A DNA stretch of 64,000 nucleotides, taken from NCBI RefSeq assembly GCF_900111565.1, contig NZ_FOIK01000003.1, forward strand, positions 372,001-436,000. Direction: 5' to 3'. Each line of letters starts with the position of its first letter. Position 1 is the first letter of the stretch. Below, in pieces: positions 28,815 through 37,962 of this stretch. The stretch comes from Paenibacillus sp. NFR01 (GTDB lineage Bacteria > Bacillota > Bacilli > Paenibacillales > Paenibacillaceae). The notes under the pieces were generated by a model that saw only the letters and a program-made list of their open reading frames with translations, had not been told where the DNA came from and did not search any database. The translations under genes were made by a program, and so were the position numbers.

Positions 28815-29942
28815 ATGTTAATGATTTACATCGCCGGATCAATATTATGTATGGGACTCGCACTCCTCTTGACGCCGCTGGTGAAGAAGTTCGCTGTCAA
28901 GATTGGCGCTACGGACGTACCCAACGCCCGTAAAGTGCATACGCAGATCATGCCTCGCCTTGGCGGGCTCGGTATTTTTCTGGCTTTTGTCCTAGGCCTG
29001 CTTGTCGTATTGCCGGTTCTTCCTTACGACTTCACCCCGCGCGAGGAGAATTTTATCCGGGCTTTGCTCAGCGGAGGTGGCTTGATCGTCTTGATCGGCG
29101 CGCTGGATGACCGCTTCGAGCTTTCGGCCAAAGTGAAGCTGCTGGGGCAGATCGCTGCCGCCTGCATCGTGGTGTTTGGATTCGATATTACCGTAAACTT
29201 CGTAAATATACCGTTTCACAATTCGTACTCTTCGCTCGAAAGCTGGATCGCCATTCCGCTTACGATCTTCTGGATTGTCGGGGTTACCAACGCCGTCAAC
29301 CTGATTGATGGACTGGACGGGCTGGCCGCAGGCGTCTCCGGCATCGCTATTGCAACGATTGCGGTTATGGCCTTTATTATGGGCAACACTGCGGTTGCGC
29401 TGCTCTGCCTTCTGCTGCTGGGCAGCATCGTCGGATTCCTGTTCTTTAACTTCCATCCGGCAAAAATTTTCATGGGCGACACAGGCTCCCTGTTCCTAGG
29501 CTTCTGTTTGGCGCTGCTGGCGCTGCTTGGCTTTAAACAGATTGCCGTTGTGTCCTTTATTACACCGCTCTTGATCATCGGGGTGCCGCTGTCCGATACG
29601 TTCTTCGCGATCGTACGGCGCAAGCTGCAGAAGAAACCGATTTTCGCACCGGACAAAGGCCATCTGCATCACTGCTTGCGCGAGCTGGGATTCAGCCACC
29701 GGCAAACGGTACTGATCATTTACGGCATTGCCGCTTTCTTCGGCGTACTGGCCGTTATTCAGACTTCGGCTTCGCTGTATGAAGCGAACTGGGTCACTTT
29801 CGTCGTCATCTGCGTCATGCTGTTCTTCCTGCAGATTGGGGCAGAGATTACCGGAGTTATCAGCAAGACGAAACGTCCGGTCATTGACTTCTTCATGCGC
29901 CTGCGGATGAAAACGGACGCCGAGCGCGGCTCCAAGTCTTAA
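28815..29942 (+). CDS. tagO: Undecaprenyl-phosphate GlcNAc-1-phosphate transferase (TagO/WecA type)
   Basis: A 375-residue MraY-family enzyme with about ten membrane helices. It moves GlcNAc-1-P from UDP-GlcNAc to undecaprenyl phosphate. Motifs are DDRFEL with Asp98-Asp99, TNAVNLIDGLDGLAAG near residue 159, NFHPAKIFMGDTGSLFLG near residue 213 and the cytoplasmic HLHHCL. The C-terminus has a basic tail. It lies next to tagA and csaB and supplies their lipid substrate. Confidence 0.9.
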   Translation: MLMIYIAGSILCMGLALLLTPLVKKFAVKIGATDVPNARKVHTQIMPRLGGLGIFLAFVLGLLVVLPVLPYDFTPREENFIRALLSGGGLIVLIGALDDRFELSAKVKLLGQIAAACIVVFGFDITVNFVNIPFHNSYSSLESWIAIPLTIFWIVGVTNAVNLIDGLDGLAAGVSGIAIATIAVMAFIMGNTAVALLCLLLLGSIVGFLFFNFHPAKIFMGDTGSLFLGFCLALLALLGFKQIAVVSFITPLLIIGVPLSDTFFAIVRRKLQKKPIFAPDKGHLHHCLRELGFSHRQTVLIIYGIAAFFGVLAVIQTSASLYEANWVTFVVICVMLFFLQIGAEITGVISKTKRPVIDFFMRLRMKTDAERGSKS

Positions 29943-29985
29943 GCATACAAGCCTCATGATCTTGTAATATATTCCCTTTCATGAC

Positions 29986-30016
29986 AAAACTCATCCGATT
30001 TCGGATGAGTTTTTTA
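29986..30016 (+). terminator. Strong terminator after tagO
   Basis: AAAACTCATCCGA (29986-29998) pairs perfectly with TCGGATGAGTTTT (30001-30013), then more T. Confidence 0.95.
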
Positions 30017-30026
30017 TGTTTTTGTC

Positions 30027-30054
30027 TAAATTTACACATGGAAGTGACCGATAA
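30027..30054 (+). promoter_or_regulatory. Sigma-D-like promoter of an SLH-protein gene
   Basis: TAAA (30027-30030), 16-base spacer, ACCGATAA (30047-30054), six of eight matches to GCCGATAT. It has the same spacing and ending as the flgM promoter at 53662. No better sigma-A promoter was seen in this short region. Confidence 0.5.
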
Positions 30055-30105
30055 AAGAACAAGCAAGGTAAACCATGGACATGAATAAAAAGGAGAGGTA
30101 AACAC

Positions 30106-33100
30106 ATGCAACGCATCAAGAGACCGTTCTTGTGGCTGGTTATGGCGGCTTTGCTCGTCTCGCTGTTTCCGGTCGGTATGGCCCGGCCCGCTTTGGCGGC
30201 TACCCCGACCGTTTCGACTTATTTTAACCCGGACAACAAGGCGCTGCTGGCAACCAAGAGCTTAAGACCCGACGCTGTGTCAACCGACAGTGATTATAAT
30301 GCAGTAAAGATTTCGCGCAGTAACGTATATTTCACAACCAACGGATCGATGACGATTACGGGCTCTTACTCCCTGGTTACAGGCTCAACCATCAAGGTGA
30401 AGGTAGAGCAGCTGACCCAGGACAGCGCAACAAGTACGTGGAAAACCGATGCAACCCATGTCACAATCGGCTCTGTCTCCCTTTCTACGACCAATTCCAT
30501 CAGCACGTTTAAGACCAACGGTTTGACGTTGTACTCCGGGTACAACAAAATCACCTTCTCGGGTGAACAAGGCGGCCTGGAACGCTCGGAATCGTTCTAT
30601 GTACTGTTCGATAATGTCCCTTATGTCCAATATCTTAAAGTGCTCGATGCCGGACCTGAGCCCATCGTGCTGAACGAAGGAGCTCAAGTGGTGGTTTCGA
30701 ATAACGAGATTACCATTCAAGGCGGCGTTGCCAACGCCACTTCCGTTACGGTCTCCCTGAATGGCGGCTCCGAGCAGAATGCTCCGGTGCTGGAGGATAC
30801 CAGCGGGAAGTTTTTCGTAACGCCCTTACTGACGCTTGCTTCAGGCATCAATACCATTGATTTTACCGTGAAGACGGCATCCGATACGATTCATATTTCG
30901 CGTTCCCTGTATTTCTTTGATACGACGCAGCCTTTTACCGATATGCAATTGTCTTATGATTCTTCGCTGATCAAAGCTTATAATACTACACCGACGCTGA
31001 CTGGAAGCAACACGACGGATCTGATTGCACAGGTTCTGCTTCCCTACTCCTCTTCTAGCCAAGCGTTTTCGACAAGCACCGGTGCGGCTGGAACGGCAAC
31101 TTCGGTGAAGATCGGTACGGACACGTACCCAATACAGGTACAAAAACTCAATAACACAGATGGTACATCCGACGATGAAGTGATTATTCCTAAACCGGAC
31201 GGAGAGTCCCCTGCTTACCGTCTCGTCAAATTCAAAGTTTCCGGGATTCCGCTGAGTGCGGGTTCCGGCCAGAAATTTACCCTTTATGTGAACTACGGCA
31301 ATTTCTCGACATCGTATACCGTTAAATATAATTATCTGCAGAATGAAGTCGTTATTACCGATCTATACTATCTCCCGGATTACGTCTCAGGTGCAGATTT
31401 AACCAATGTGTCCAAGCTGCCGCTTGACGGTGCCGAAGTGAGCACTGCGAACTTTTACATTTCCGTTAAAACGAACAAAGCGCCAACAACAGGCAAAGAT
31501 TTGTCTGCTTCGTATTTACCGCTCAGTTCACAAAAGGTAACGCTAACGCAGGTTGCTTCCGTTACCGGTTCTTCTGATAAGGAACGAATCTATAAGGTAA
31601 CTGGATTCTCGACAGGGCAGCAGACTATCCGGTTCCAATATGCCGGTTCGACTTCGTATCAGAATGTATTAATTTCGTATGTATCCAAGAACTATATTTA
31701 TGTAAGCAATCTTCAGGACGGTCAGACTTACACGTTTAACTCCAAGAAAACAAATACAATGACCATTACCGGTCAGTACATTGGATTCGAAAGCATTGAT
31801 AATGCCCAGTATTATATTAATGGCATTGCCGGCGATCAGTTAAAAGAAGGTGCTGCACTGGATGGGCCGGATACAAAGCTAGGAGTCTATTACACATCGG
31901 CAACCGATAACCAAACAAGCTTTAGCCTTGTGTTAAATATCAAAGCCGGCGGTCCAATCCAATATGGCGAGAACACCTTTGTGTTTACAGGCGTCTCCAT
32001 GGACGGTGCAGGCAACAAACGCGAAATTCGCAAGGAAATACGTATCTACATCGTGGATGAGAATACATCGACGCTTAAAGTATTCCGCCCGGCTACTGGA
32101 ACAAACCGTACCAGTGTCCATGACGACATGACGGATGCCGAACTCGTCAGCTTCCTGAAAGTCTCTCCGGAGTTCGTTCAGCAGACCGGCAAGTTTGTAA
32201 CCAGCGAAAAATCCTTTGACCTCCTGGTCCAAGGCAGCTCCGCCAATGCGCTTAATCTGTATCAAGGCAGCCAGTTGATCTTCTCGAGCAAATCGATTAC
32301 TGGAATGCTGGGCAGTGCTGTAACCAAAAGCGTTGGCGACACCTATTCCTATACGGTTGATGGTGTGACGAATACCTTTATCTATGACTTCTATGGCAAC
32401 GAAGATTCATTCGTGTTCCGTTTCCGCGATTTCAAATTCGACGCTCCGGGAACCCAGGTGTTTAACTTGGAACTGGTCAACAGTACAGGAGCGCGCAGCT
32501 CGCAGCGGCTTGAAATTGAACGTGTCGTTTCGCCTTACATTATCTTGTCGCCGGTGCCGACCGTAGGCTCGCAAATCGTCGTGAACAAAAACTTCGTGCG
32601 TTTTGACATCGAAGCCGAAGGCGCAACGAAGGTTATGATCGACAAGTTTGAAGCGAAGAAACGCACAGACGTGGACAACCGCTTTGTATATGACTATGTG
32701 GGCCTCAAACCGGACAAAGCAACGACAATCAAAATTCAAATTGTCCGCAGCGGTACAACCCTAAATGATTCGGTGACCGTCTATTACGCCAGTGCGGTGC
32801 AAGTTGATACCCAGTTTATGGCGGAGAAGGTAGCCAATAAATATACGGTATTCAACAAAGACCTGACACTGAGCTTCCCTAAGGGAACCGTAATGAAAGG
32901 GTATACGACCACGGGAGCAGCGAAATACTATCCGGATCAAAAGCTGCTGTTCGGCATCGCCGATCCGCGTGACGGCGTTGTAGAGCGGTATAACGATTAC
33001 GGCAATCTGATCGGCAATGTGGCGGACGCCCGCTCCACAACCGGGGAAATCATTCAGCTGCCGGCGGATTTGACCAGCAACTTTGGCAATACAAATGAAA

Positions 33101-34062
33101 CGAAGAACTTCACCCGCGTATCCGATATCTACTGGATCAGCGGCGGTCTCGGCGAAAGCGGAACGAAGCAGTCTACCAACGGCATTCCGCCGTACTCGCT
33201 TGAAGGAACGTATTTGCGGATTCCTTCCGACCGTTTGATCGTCCCTTCCCAGCGCGGGGACCTGACCCTTTCTTTCAATGACAGCGTCGTGGATGAGGTT
33301 GGAACAACGGTAACGGTATTCCGCTATGTGGAATCCAGCGGGTGGGAGAATGTCGGGGGCTCCGTCGATACCAAAGCGCATACTATTACGGTTCCGTTCG
33401 ATAAATTCGGATATTATACGGTAATGAAGCTGCGCCGCGGATTCTCGGATATTACGAATCATCCATGGGCGCGTAACATTTTGAACGCCCTGTATTCGAA
33501 AGGCATCATGAACTACTTGCAAACGGACCGTTTCGGTGCCGACGATTTGACGACACGCGGTGAATTCGCAACCCTACTCGTCAAAGGCCTGAACATTCCA
33601 CTGAATTATGACAACTCGCAGCAGACGTTCTTCGACGTCGTACCTAATTCAAGCACCTTGACCTGGGATTTCGCCCGGATTGAGACGGCGGCAAGAGCCG
33701 GTATCGTAACCGGCCTGAGTGACGGGTTCTTCGGTCCGGATGTTTCGTTGACGCGTGAGCAAGCGGCGGTCATGATTGCCCGGGCATTAAAGCTTAAAAT
33801 GAATGCCAACAATGACAAGCTGCTTGCAAGCTTGAACAAGACCTTTGTGGATGCCGGCAGCTCCGATTTCTATTCCCGCCCGGCGATAGAGGCGGTATCC
33901 AAAGCGAAAATCATGGAAGGCAGCGCCAGCACGCCAACCGGATCAACGAAGCCGGTATACAGTTTCAATCCGAAGGGTAAACTGACAAGAGCGGAAGCCG
34001 GCAAGATTGCGGTAGCCCTTCTCCAGAAGAGCACCAACATTTTCCCGAAAACCTTCAATTAA
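30106..34062 (+). CDS. Large secreted protein with C-terminal SLH triplet
   Basis: A 1318-residue exported protein with a signal peptide (basic start, hydrophobic core, cleavage after ALA near residue 34). A long beta-rich body of Ig-like character follows (repeated NG/SG-rich strands, TNKITFSGEQGG type), and three SLH domains lie at about 1111-1155, 1175-1230 and 1246-1310. The TRAE-like motifs of the SLH domains read TRGE, TREQ and TRAE. It should bind pyruvylated wall polymer. The body matches no enzyme that I recognise. AAAAGGAGAGG lies upstream, and terminators bound the gene on both sides, so it is monocistronic. Confidence 0.85.
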   Translation: MQRIKRPFLWLVMAALLVSLFPVGMARPALAATPTVSTYFNPDNKALLATKSLRPDAVSTDSDYNAVKISRSNVYFTTNGSMTITGSYSLVTGSTIKVKVEQLTQDSATSTWKTDATHVTIGSVSLSTTNSISTFKTNGLTLYSGYNKITFSGEQGGLERSESFYVLFDNVPYVQYLKVLDAGPEPIVLNEGAQVVVSNNEITIQGGVANATSVTVSLNGGSEQNAPVLEDTSGKFFVTPLLTLASGINTIDFTVKTASDTIHISRSLYFFDTTQPFTDMQLSYDSSLIKAYNTTPTLTGSNTTDLIAQVLLPYSSSSQAFSTSTGAAGTATSVKIGTDTYPIQVQKLNNTDGTSDDEVIIPKPDGESPAYRLVKFKVSGIPLSAGSGQKFTLYVNYGNFSTSYTVKYNYLQNEVVITDLYYLPDYVSGADLTNVSKLPLDGAEVSTANFYISVKTNKAPTTGKDLSASYLPLSSQKVTLTQVASVTGSSDKERIYKVTGFSTGQQTIRFQYAGSTSYQNVLISYVSKNYIYVSNLQDGQTYTFNSKKTNTMTITGQYIGFESIDNAQYYINGIAGDQLKEGAALDGPDTKLGVYYTSATDNQTSFSLVLNIKAGGPIQYGENTFVFTGVSMDGAGNKREIRKEIRIYIVDENTSTLKVFRPATGTNRTSVHDDMTDAELVSFLKVSPEFVQQTGKFVTSEKSFDLLVQGSSANALNLYQGSQLIFSSKSITGMLGSAVTKSVGDTYSYTVDGVTNTFIYDFYGNEDSFVFRFRDFKFDAPGTQVFNLELVNSTGARSSQRLEIERVVSPYIILSPVPTVGSQIVVNKNFVRFDIEAEGATKVMIDKFEAKKRTDVDNRFVYDYVGLKPDKATTIKIQIVRSGTTLNDSVTVYYASAVQVDTQFMAEKVANKYTVFNKDLTLSFPKGTVMKGYTTTGAAKYYPDQKLLFGIADPRDGVVERYNDYGNLIGNVADARSTTGEIIQLPADLTSNFGNTNETKNFTRVSDIYWISGGLGESGTKQSTNGIPPYSLEGTYLRIPSDRLIVPSQRGDLTLSFNDSVVDEVGTTVTVFRYVESSGWENVGGSVDTKAHTITVPFDKFGYYTVMKLRRGFSDITNHPWARNILNALYSKGIMNYLQTDRFGADDLTTRGEFATLLVKGLNIPLNYDNSQQTFFDVVPNSSTLTWDFARIETAARAGIVTGLSDGFFGPDVSLTREQAAVMIARALKLKMNANNDKLLASLNKTFVDAGSSDFYSRPAIEAVSKAKIMEGSASTPTGSTKPVYSFNPKGKLTRAEAGKIAVALLQKSTNIFPKTFN

Positions 34063-34089
34063 CCTTCAATTAATATGAAGTGAAGTTAC

Positions 34090-34126
34090 GGCGGTCCGCG
34101 AAACTGTTCGCGGGCCGCCTTGTTTT
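34090..34126 (+). terminator. Strong terminator after the SLH gene
   Basis: GGCGG-T-CCGCGAA (34090-34102) pairs with TTCGCGG-G-CCGCC (34107-34119), followed by TTGTTTT. Confidence 0.9.
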
Positions 34127-34157
34127 GAAGCGGAAGCGGGAACTTCTGACAATAGCT

Positions 34158-34186
34158 TTGTAATCTGATACGTTTTACGTTACAAT
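34158..34186 (+). promoter_or_regulatory. Sigma-A-like promoter
   Basis: TTGTAA (34158-34163), 17-base spacer, TACAAT (34181-34186), 41 bases before the next gene. Confidence 0.65.
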
Positions 34187-34226
34187 AACGAGGAAGTCAA
34201 TATTTTCTGAAAGGTGAAAGCCATCG

Positions 34227-34568
34227 ATGAAACCGATTTTGTCTAAAGCACAACTGGACTATACAAAAGCCAAAAACATGTTTGAGAATAGAGCAAAAGT
34301 ATTGGAGAAAGAAATTGCCGCCAAACGGGCTCTGCAGGAAATTACCCAGGAAGTAATGGAAGAGCTGGTTCAGGCTACGGGGTTCCACGATGCATACAAT
34401 GATCTGGTGGTCGCAGAGAATGCTTTGATTGAGTGGTCCCACTCCACCATTAAGCACGAGAAGAGTTATAAAGACAATAAAGCGGCGATTGACGCCTTGT
34501 ACGAAAATGTGAATGCAAGCCCGGAGAAACGGCAGGAATTGATTCAATTATCGATGAAGATCCGTTAG
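34227..34568 (+). CDS. Small helical hypothetical protein
   Basis: A 113-residue, charged, probably fully helical cytoplasmic protein with coiled-coil character (AKVLEKEIAAKRALQEITQEVMEELVQ region). There is no signal peptide, Cys pair or catalytic motif, and I do not recognise the family. It has its own promoter, a GAAAGGTGA ribosome binding site and its own terminator, so it is a genuine monocistronic gene between two surface-protein genes. Confidence 0.7.
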   Translation: MKPILSKAQLDYTKAKNMFENRAKVLEKEIAAKRALQEITQEVMEELVQATGFHDAYNDLVVAENALIEWSHSTIKHEKSYKDNKAAIDALYENVNASPEKRQELIQLSMKIR

Positions 34569-34586
34569 TTATAAGATGAAATAGTG

Positions 34587-34613
34587 AAAAGCGCCGGTTT
34601 CGGCGCTTTTTTT
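34587..34613 (+). terminator. Strong terminator after the small helical gene
   Basis: AAAAGCGCCG (34587-34596) pairs perfectly with CGGCGCTTTT (34601-34610) around GTTT, then T. Confidence 0.95.
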
Positions 34614-34660
34614 GATTTATTAAGGGCATATATGGTTATTATCTTTACAAATATTGTTTA

Positions 34661-34690
34661 ATGACGATACGAAAAACGGTGTGCTATACT
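34661..34690 (+). promoter_or_regulatory. Upstream promoter P1 of the S-layer gene
   Basis: ATGACG (34661-34666), 18-base spacer, TATACT (34685-34690). It would give a leader of about 430 bases. Confidence 0.5.
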
Positions 34691-34900
34691 GAATCCCGTA
34701 GCCGGTTAACCAGCCAATACTTAGTAGAGCATACATATGTATCTTCTATTGTAATGTGCAGGAGATCAAAAATAATAAAAATATTTTAAAACCAGCCGCA
34801 ACTTTTCCGAAACTTCTGCGTTTAAGGTGTAGAGTCATTTGCACAGGGCATTAGCCTGATGGCACAGAGGTAAAGCGGTTTTGAGAATGGAAAAATTAGC

Positions 34901-34929
34901 TTTACGTGACTAGAGGCACATTGTATAAT
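34901..34929 (+). promoter_or_regulatory. Downstream promoter P2 of the S-layer gene
   Basis: TTTACG (34901-34906), 17-base spacer, perfect TATAAT (34924-34929). The -10 is part of an inverted repeat (34925-34935 with 34950-34959, one bulge) that could be an operator. Confidence 0.65.
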
Positions 34930-35126
34930 ACTTAGGTAGAATTAGGAATCTAGTATTATTCTGCCTTGAATCTGCTTACAAGTTTCTGTGATACCCGTCA
35001 CAGACATTATTTATACTTAATATGCTCAACTCGGGAAAGGGGGTGCATCGGCTAATGAGTAACATGAGCTACCCAACTAAAGAAAATACTCAGTTTATGA
35101 ATGTTCAAGGAGGAGAAAAAAAGGTT

Positions 35127-37862
35127 ATGAAGAAAATTTTATCCGTAGCATTGTCTACAGCAATGGCATTCTCGATGTTTGCCTCTGTGGCATTTGCTGA
35201 CACGACTACTACTGCAACTCCACAACAAGCATTTGAAGCACTGGCAGCTAAAGGTATCCTGAACGGCTACCCGGACGGCCAAGCTCACCTTGAAAAAGAT
35301 CTGACTCGCGCTGAATTCGCTAAGATCGTATCTAAATTGTTCGATCTGAAAGAAGTAACCGGCAAACTGTCTTACAAAGACAAAGGTTACACAGCAACAA
35401 ACTGGGCTGTTCCTTACATCGAAGCAGTAACTGCTGCGAACTTGATGCAAGGTAAAGATACAGTTAAAGGCATCTTCGACTACAACGGTAAAGTAACAGT
35501 TGAAGAAGTTTCTGCTGTATTGTTCCGCGCTCTGAAACTGGAAACTCCAGCTACAACTGATAACTCCGCTTCCGCATGGGCTAAAGGTTATGCACAAGCA
35601 GTTATCAACGCTGGTCTGATCGCTAAAGATACCAACTTCAAAGCTAACGCTACCCGCCAACTGGTTGTTCAAGCCGCTTACCAAGTAGCTACTCTGCAAA
35701 CTAAGCCTGCAGTAGTATCCGCTAAAGCAATCAGCCCTACAAGCGTAGAAGTTACTTTTGATGACAAAACTACTACAACTGTAACTCCTGCTGCTGCTCT
35801 GGTAGAAGGCGTTCCTACAAACGTAGCGTTCACTTACAAAGGTTTCAGCTACAGCGTTTCTGTAACCCTGGCTGCTCCAGCTGTGACAAGCGTATCGATC
35901 GTGAACAGCAAGCAACTTAAAATTCAATTCAACAGCCCTGTCAATACTGACACTGTTCTGGATGCCAACGGCGAACTTCTGAACAACGTTGTTACTCTTG
36001 ACGGAACGGCTTTGGTGGCTGCTACTTCTGACGCATCTTTCGATGATGCTAAGCTCGTCCTGACAGTAACGCTTACCACTGGTCTGGTTAAAGACACTGA
36101 GCATACTCTTACTGTAGACAATGTACAAAATGCTCAAGCTGTTAAATTCCCTAGATACTCTGTTGCTTTCAAAGCAGCTGAAGCGGTTGTTCCTTCGATC
36201 AAGTCCCTGACTTCGGTTACTAAGAACGATGTTACTCGCAACGTAACAATCGAGTTCACTGAACCGGTTTCTTTCAACTCGATCAAAGTGAATGGCAAAT
36301 TCGTAAGTGGCGTGGCTACTGCTGACTCCAACTACGGAGCTAAATACACCTTGACTACTTCTGAAGACCTTACAACGGGCCAAACTTACTCCGTTGAAGT
36401 TAACGGTCTGAAAGACGGATTCAATAACTTGGCTCAAAACATTATCACAACTTCCGTAGCTGTTGTTCGCGATACAGTTAAGCCTACATTCACTGTAGCT
36501 GCTGTTAACGAAAAAACGCTTGATGTGAAGTTCGACAAATCGATGAGCTCGAGCGTTGCGGTTGACTCCTTCACAGTAACTTATGTTGATGTGACTGGCG
36601 CAACTAAAACTGCAGTTCAAACTCAATTGCCAACTTTGAAATCTGACGGCAAAACCTTCAGAATCACGCTGGCAACTGATGTTTTCGAAGGCAACACCAG
36701 CCTCACTACGAAAGATCTGAAAGTTGCTGTAGCGAATGTTGCTGATACTCTTGGCAACGTAGTGGATTCCAAAACTGCTACTGTTACAATCAACCGTGAT
36801 GCTACGAAGCCTACAATTTCTGCTGTGAAGGTTGTTCCAGGAACTTCCAACACATTGACTGTTGACTTCTCTGAACCGGTTACAGGTATCGCTCCTGCAG
36901 CATTCGCCTTGACTGATGCCAATGGTAATGACGTTAAGACATCTGCTGGAACTACTATCACTGTAGCCACTGCAGTTGCTGCTGATTCGGATACAGCGAC
37001 TCTGACGCTTTCCGCTTCGCTGCCTGCTACTGGAACTTATAAACTGGTTCTGAAACAAGATTACCTCAGCGATAACGCTACTGTAGCTAACAAAAATGCT
37101 GCTCAAGTTGTGTCCTTTACGTTCACAAAAGCTGCAGCTACAGTTAACCAAGTATATGCAACGATCTCTAACAGCCTTGGTGGCGGTGTTGTAACATCCT
37201 CTACACAAGCAGACCGTAGAGTTGTAGTTACTTTCACTGAGCCAGACGTTATTCACGGCCTGAGCAACTCCACAGGTACTTATCTTGATGGCGCTGCTGA
37301 CAACGCTGCAAACTACACATTGGATGGAGTAGCTCTGCCGGCCGGTACTACTGTTACCTTCGCTGGTACTACTGCAACCATCGACTTCACTGCTGTAGCT
37401 GCAGCTAACCTGCCTACTGCTTTGAAACAAGGCGGTAACATTGGAATTGGCGTATCTAACGTAAAAACTGCTGCAGGCTCCACTCTGGGTTACACAACTG
37501 CAACAGTAGCCGTTAAAGATACTACTGCACCAACTGTTTCTGGCGCATTCCTTACTGGTGATGTATCCAGCAACACTGTGAAGTTGACTGTTGTATTCAG
37601 CGAAGCTGTAGACATCACAGCTATTGATGCAACTAAATTCAGCTTGACTGATGGTACTAACACTGCAGCATTTGACAGTGCGGTTGTAGGAACTGACTCT
37701 TCGAGAGTAGAGTTCACTTTCACTGCTGCGCCTACTTTGGATGCTACTAAAACCATCACACTTGCTATTGCTGCTGCGAACGGTGTGAAAGATAAAGCTG
37801 CTACTCCAGTAGCTCTTGGCACTGCCGCTGCGGTTGCTGTAACTAACTACGCTACAAACTAA
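35127..37862 (+). CDS. Major S-layer-type protein with N-terminal SLH triplet
   Basis: A 911-residue exported protein. The signal peptide is KKILSVALSTAMAFSM.. ending AFA before Asp. Three SLH domains occupy about residues 30-190, with motif positions reading TRAE, TVEE and TRQL, like the TRAE/TVEE/TRAQ set of the Paenibacillus alvei S-layer protein. The rest is a chain of Ig-like domains rich in Thr, Ala and Val, with almost no Cys. Codon use is strongly biased (GCT, ACT, GTA) and G+C is lower than in neighbours, as expected for a very abundant protein. AAGGAGGAG precedes ATG 35127; an in-frame ATG 35055 may add 24 residues. It is the most likely lattice-forming S-layer protein here. Confidence 0.88.
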   Translation: MKKILSVALSTAMAFSMFASVAFADTTTTATPQQAFEALAAKGILNGYPDGQAHLEKDLTRAEFAKIVSKLFDLKEVTGKLSYKDKGYTATNWAVPYIEAVTAANLMQGKDTVKGIFDYNGKVTVEEVSAVLFRALKLETPATTDNSASAWAKGYAQAVINAGLIAKDTNFKANATRQLVVQAAYQVATLQTKPAVVSAKAISPTSVEVTFDDKTTTTVTPAAALVEGVPTNVAFTYKGFSYSVSVTLAAPAVTSVSIVNSKQLKIQFNSPVNTDTVLDANGELLNNVVTLDGTALVAATSDASFDDAKLVLTVTLTTGLVKDTEHTLTVDNVQNAQAVKFPRYSVAFKAAEAVVPSIKSLTSVTKNDVTRNVTIEFTEPVSFNSIKVNGKFVSGVATADSNYGAKYTLTTSEDLTTGQTYSVEVNGLKDGFNNLAQNIITTSVAVVRDTVKPTFTVAAVNEKTLDVKFDKSMSSSVAVDSFTVTYVDVTGATKTAVQTQLPTLKSDGKTFRITLATDVFEGNTSLTTKDLKVAVANVADTLGNVVDSKTATVTINRDATKPTISAVKVVPGTSNTLTVDFSEPVTGIAPAAFALTDANGNDVKTSAGTTITVATAVAADSDTATLTLSASLPATGTYKLVLKQDYLSDNATVANKNAAQVVSFTFTKAAATVNQVYATISNSLGGGVVTSSTQADRRVVVTFTEPDVIHGLSNSTGTYLDGAADNAANYTLDGVALPAGTTVTFAGTTATIDFTAVAAANLPTALKQGGNIGIGVSNVKTAAGSTLGYTTATVAVKDTTAPTVSGAFLTGDVSSNTVKLTVVFSEAVDITAIDATKFSLTDGTNTAAFDSAVVGTDSSRVEFTFTAAPTLDATKTITLAIAAANGVKDKAATPVALGTAAAVAVTNYATN

Positions 37863-37890
37863 TCTTTGAAACGTAGTTGTTAGGCATAAG

Positions 37891-37923
37891 GGACAGAGAG
37901 GAAACTCTCTGTCCTTTTTATTT
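37891..37923 (+). terminator. Strong terminator after the S-layer gene
   Basis: GGACAGAGAG (37891-37900) pairs perfectly with CTCTCTGTCC (37905-37914) around a GAAA tetraloop, then a T-rich run. Confidence 0.95.
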
Positions 37924-37962
37924 ATTCCACAATTGAGACACAACGCTAATGAGGAGGAACAT

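Larger units (their letters stand above)
34614..35126 (+). other. Long regulatory and leader region of the S-layer gene
   Basis: About 510 bases without a separate gene. Besides P1 and P2 it holds the inverted repeat TCTGTGA-N6-TCACAGA (34985-35004), whose core TGTGA-N6-TCACA is the CRP/FNR-family operator form or an RNA hairpin. An additional start ATG 35055 has AAAGGGGGTG ahead of it and lies in frame with the main start at 35127. The region is A+T-rich. Confidence 0.6.

Noticed and set aside
35022..35054. Start of the S-layer protein at 35022
   Set aside because: It lacks a ribosome binding site; starts at 35055 and 35127 do have one, and only 35127 gives a standard signal peptide at the N-terminus.
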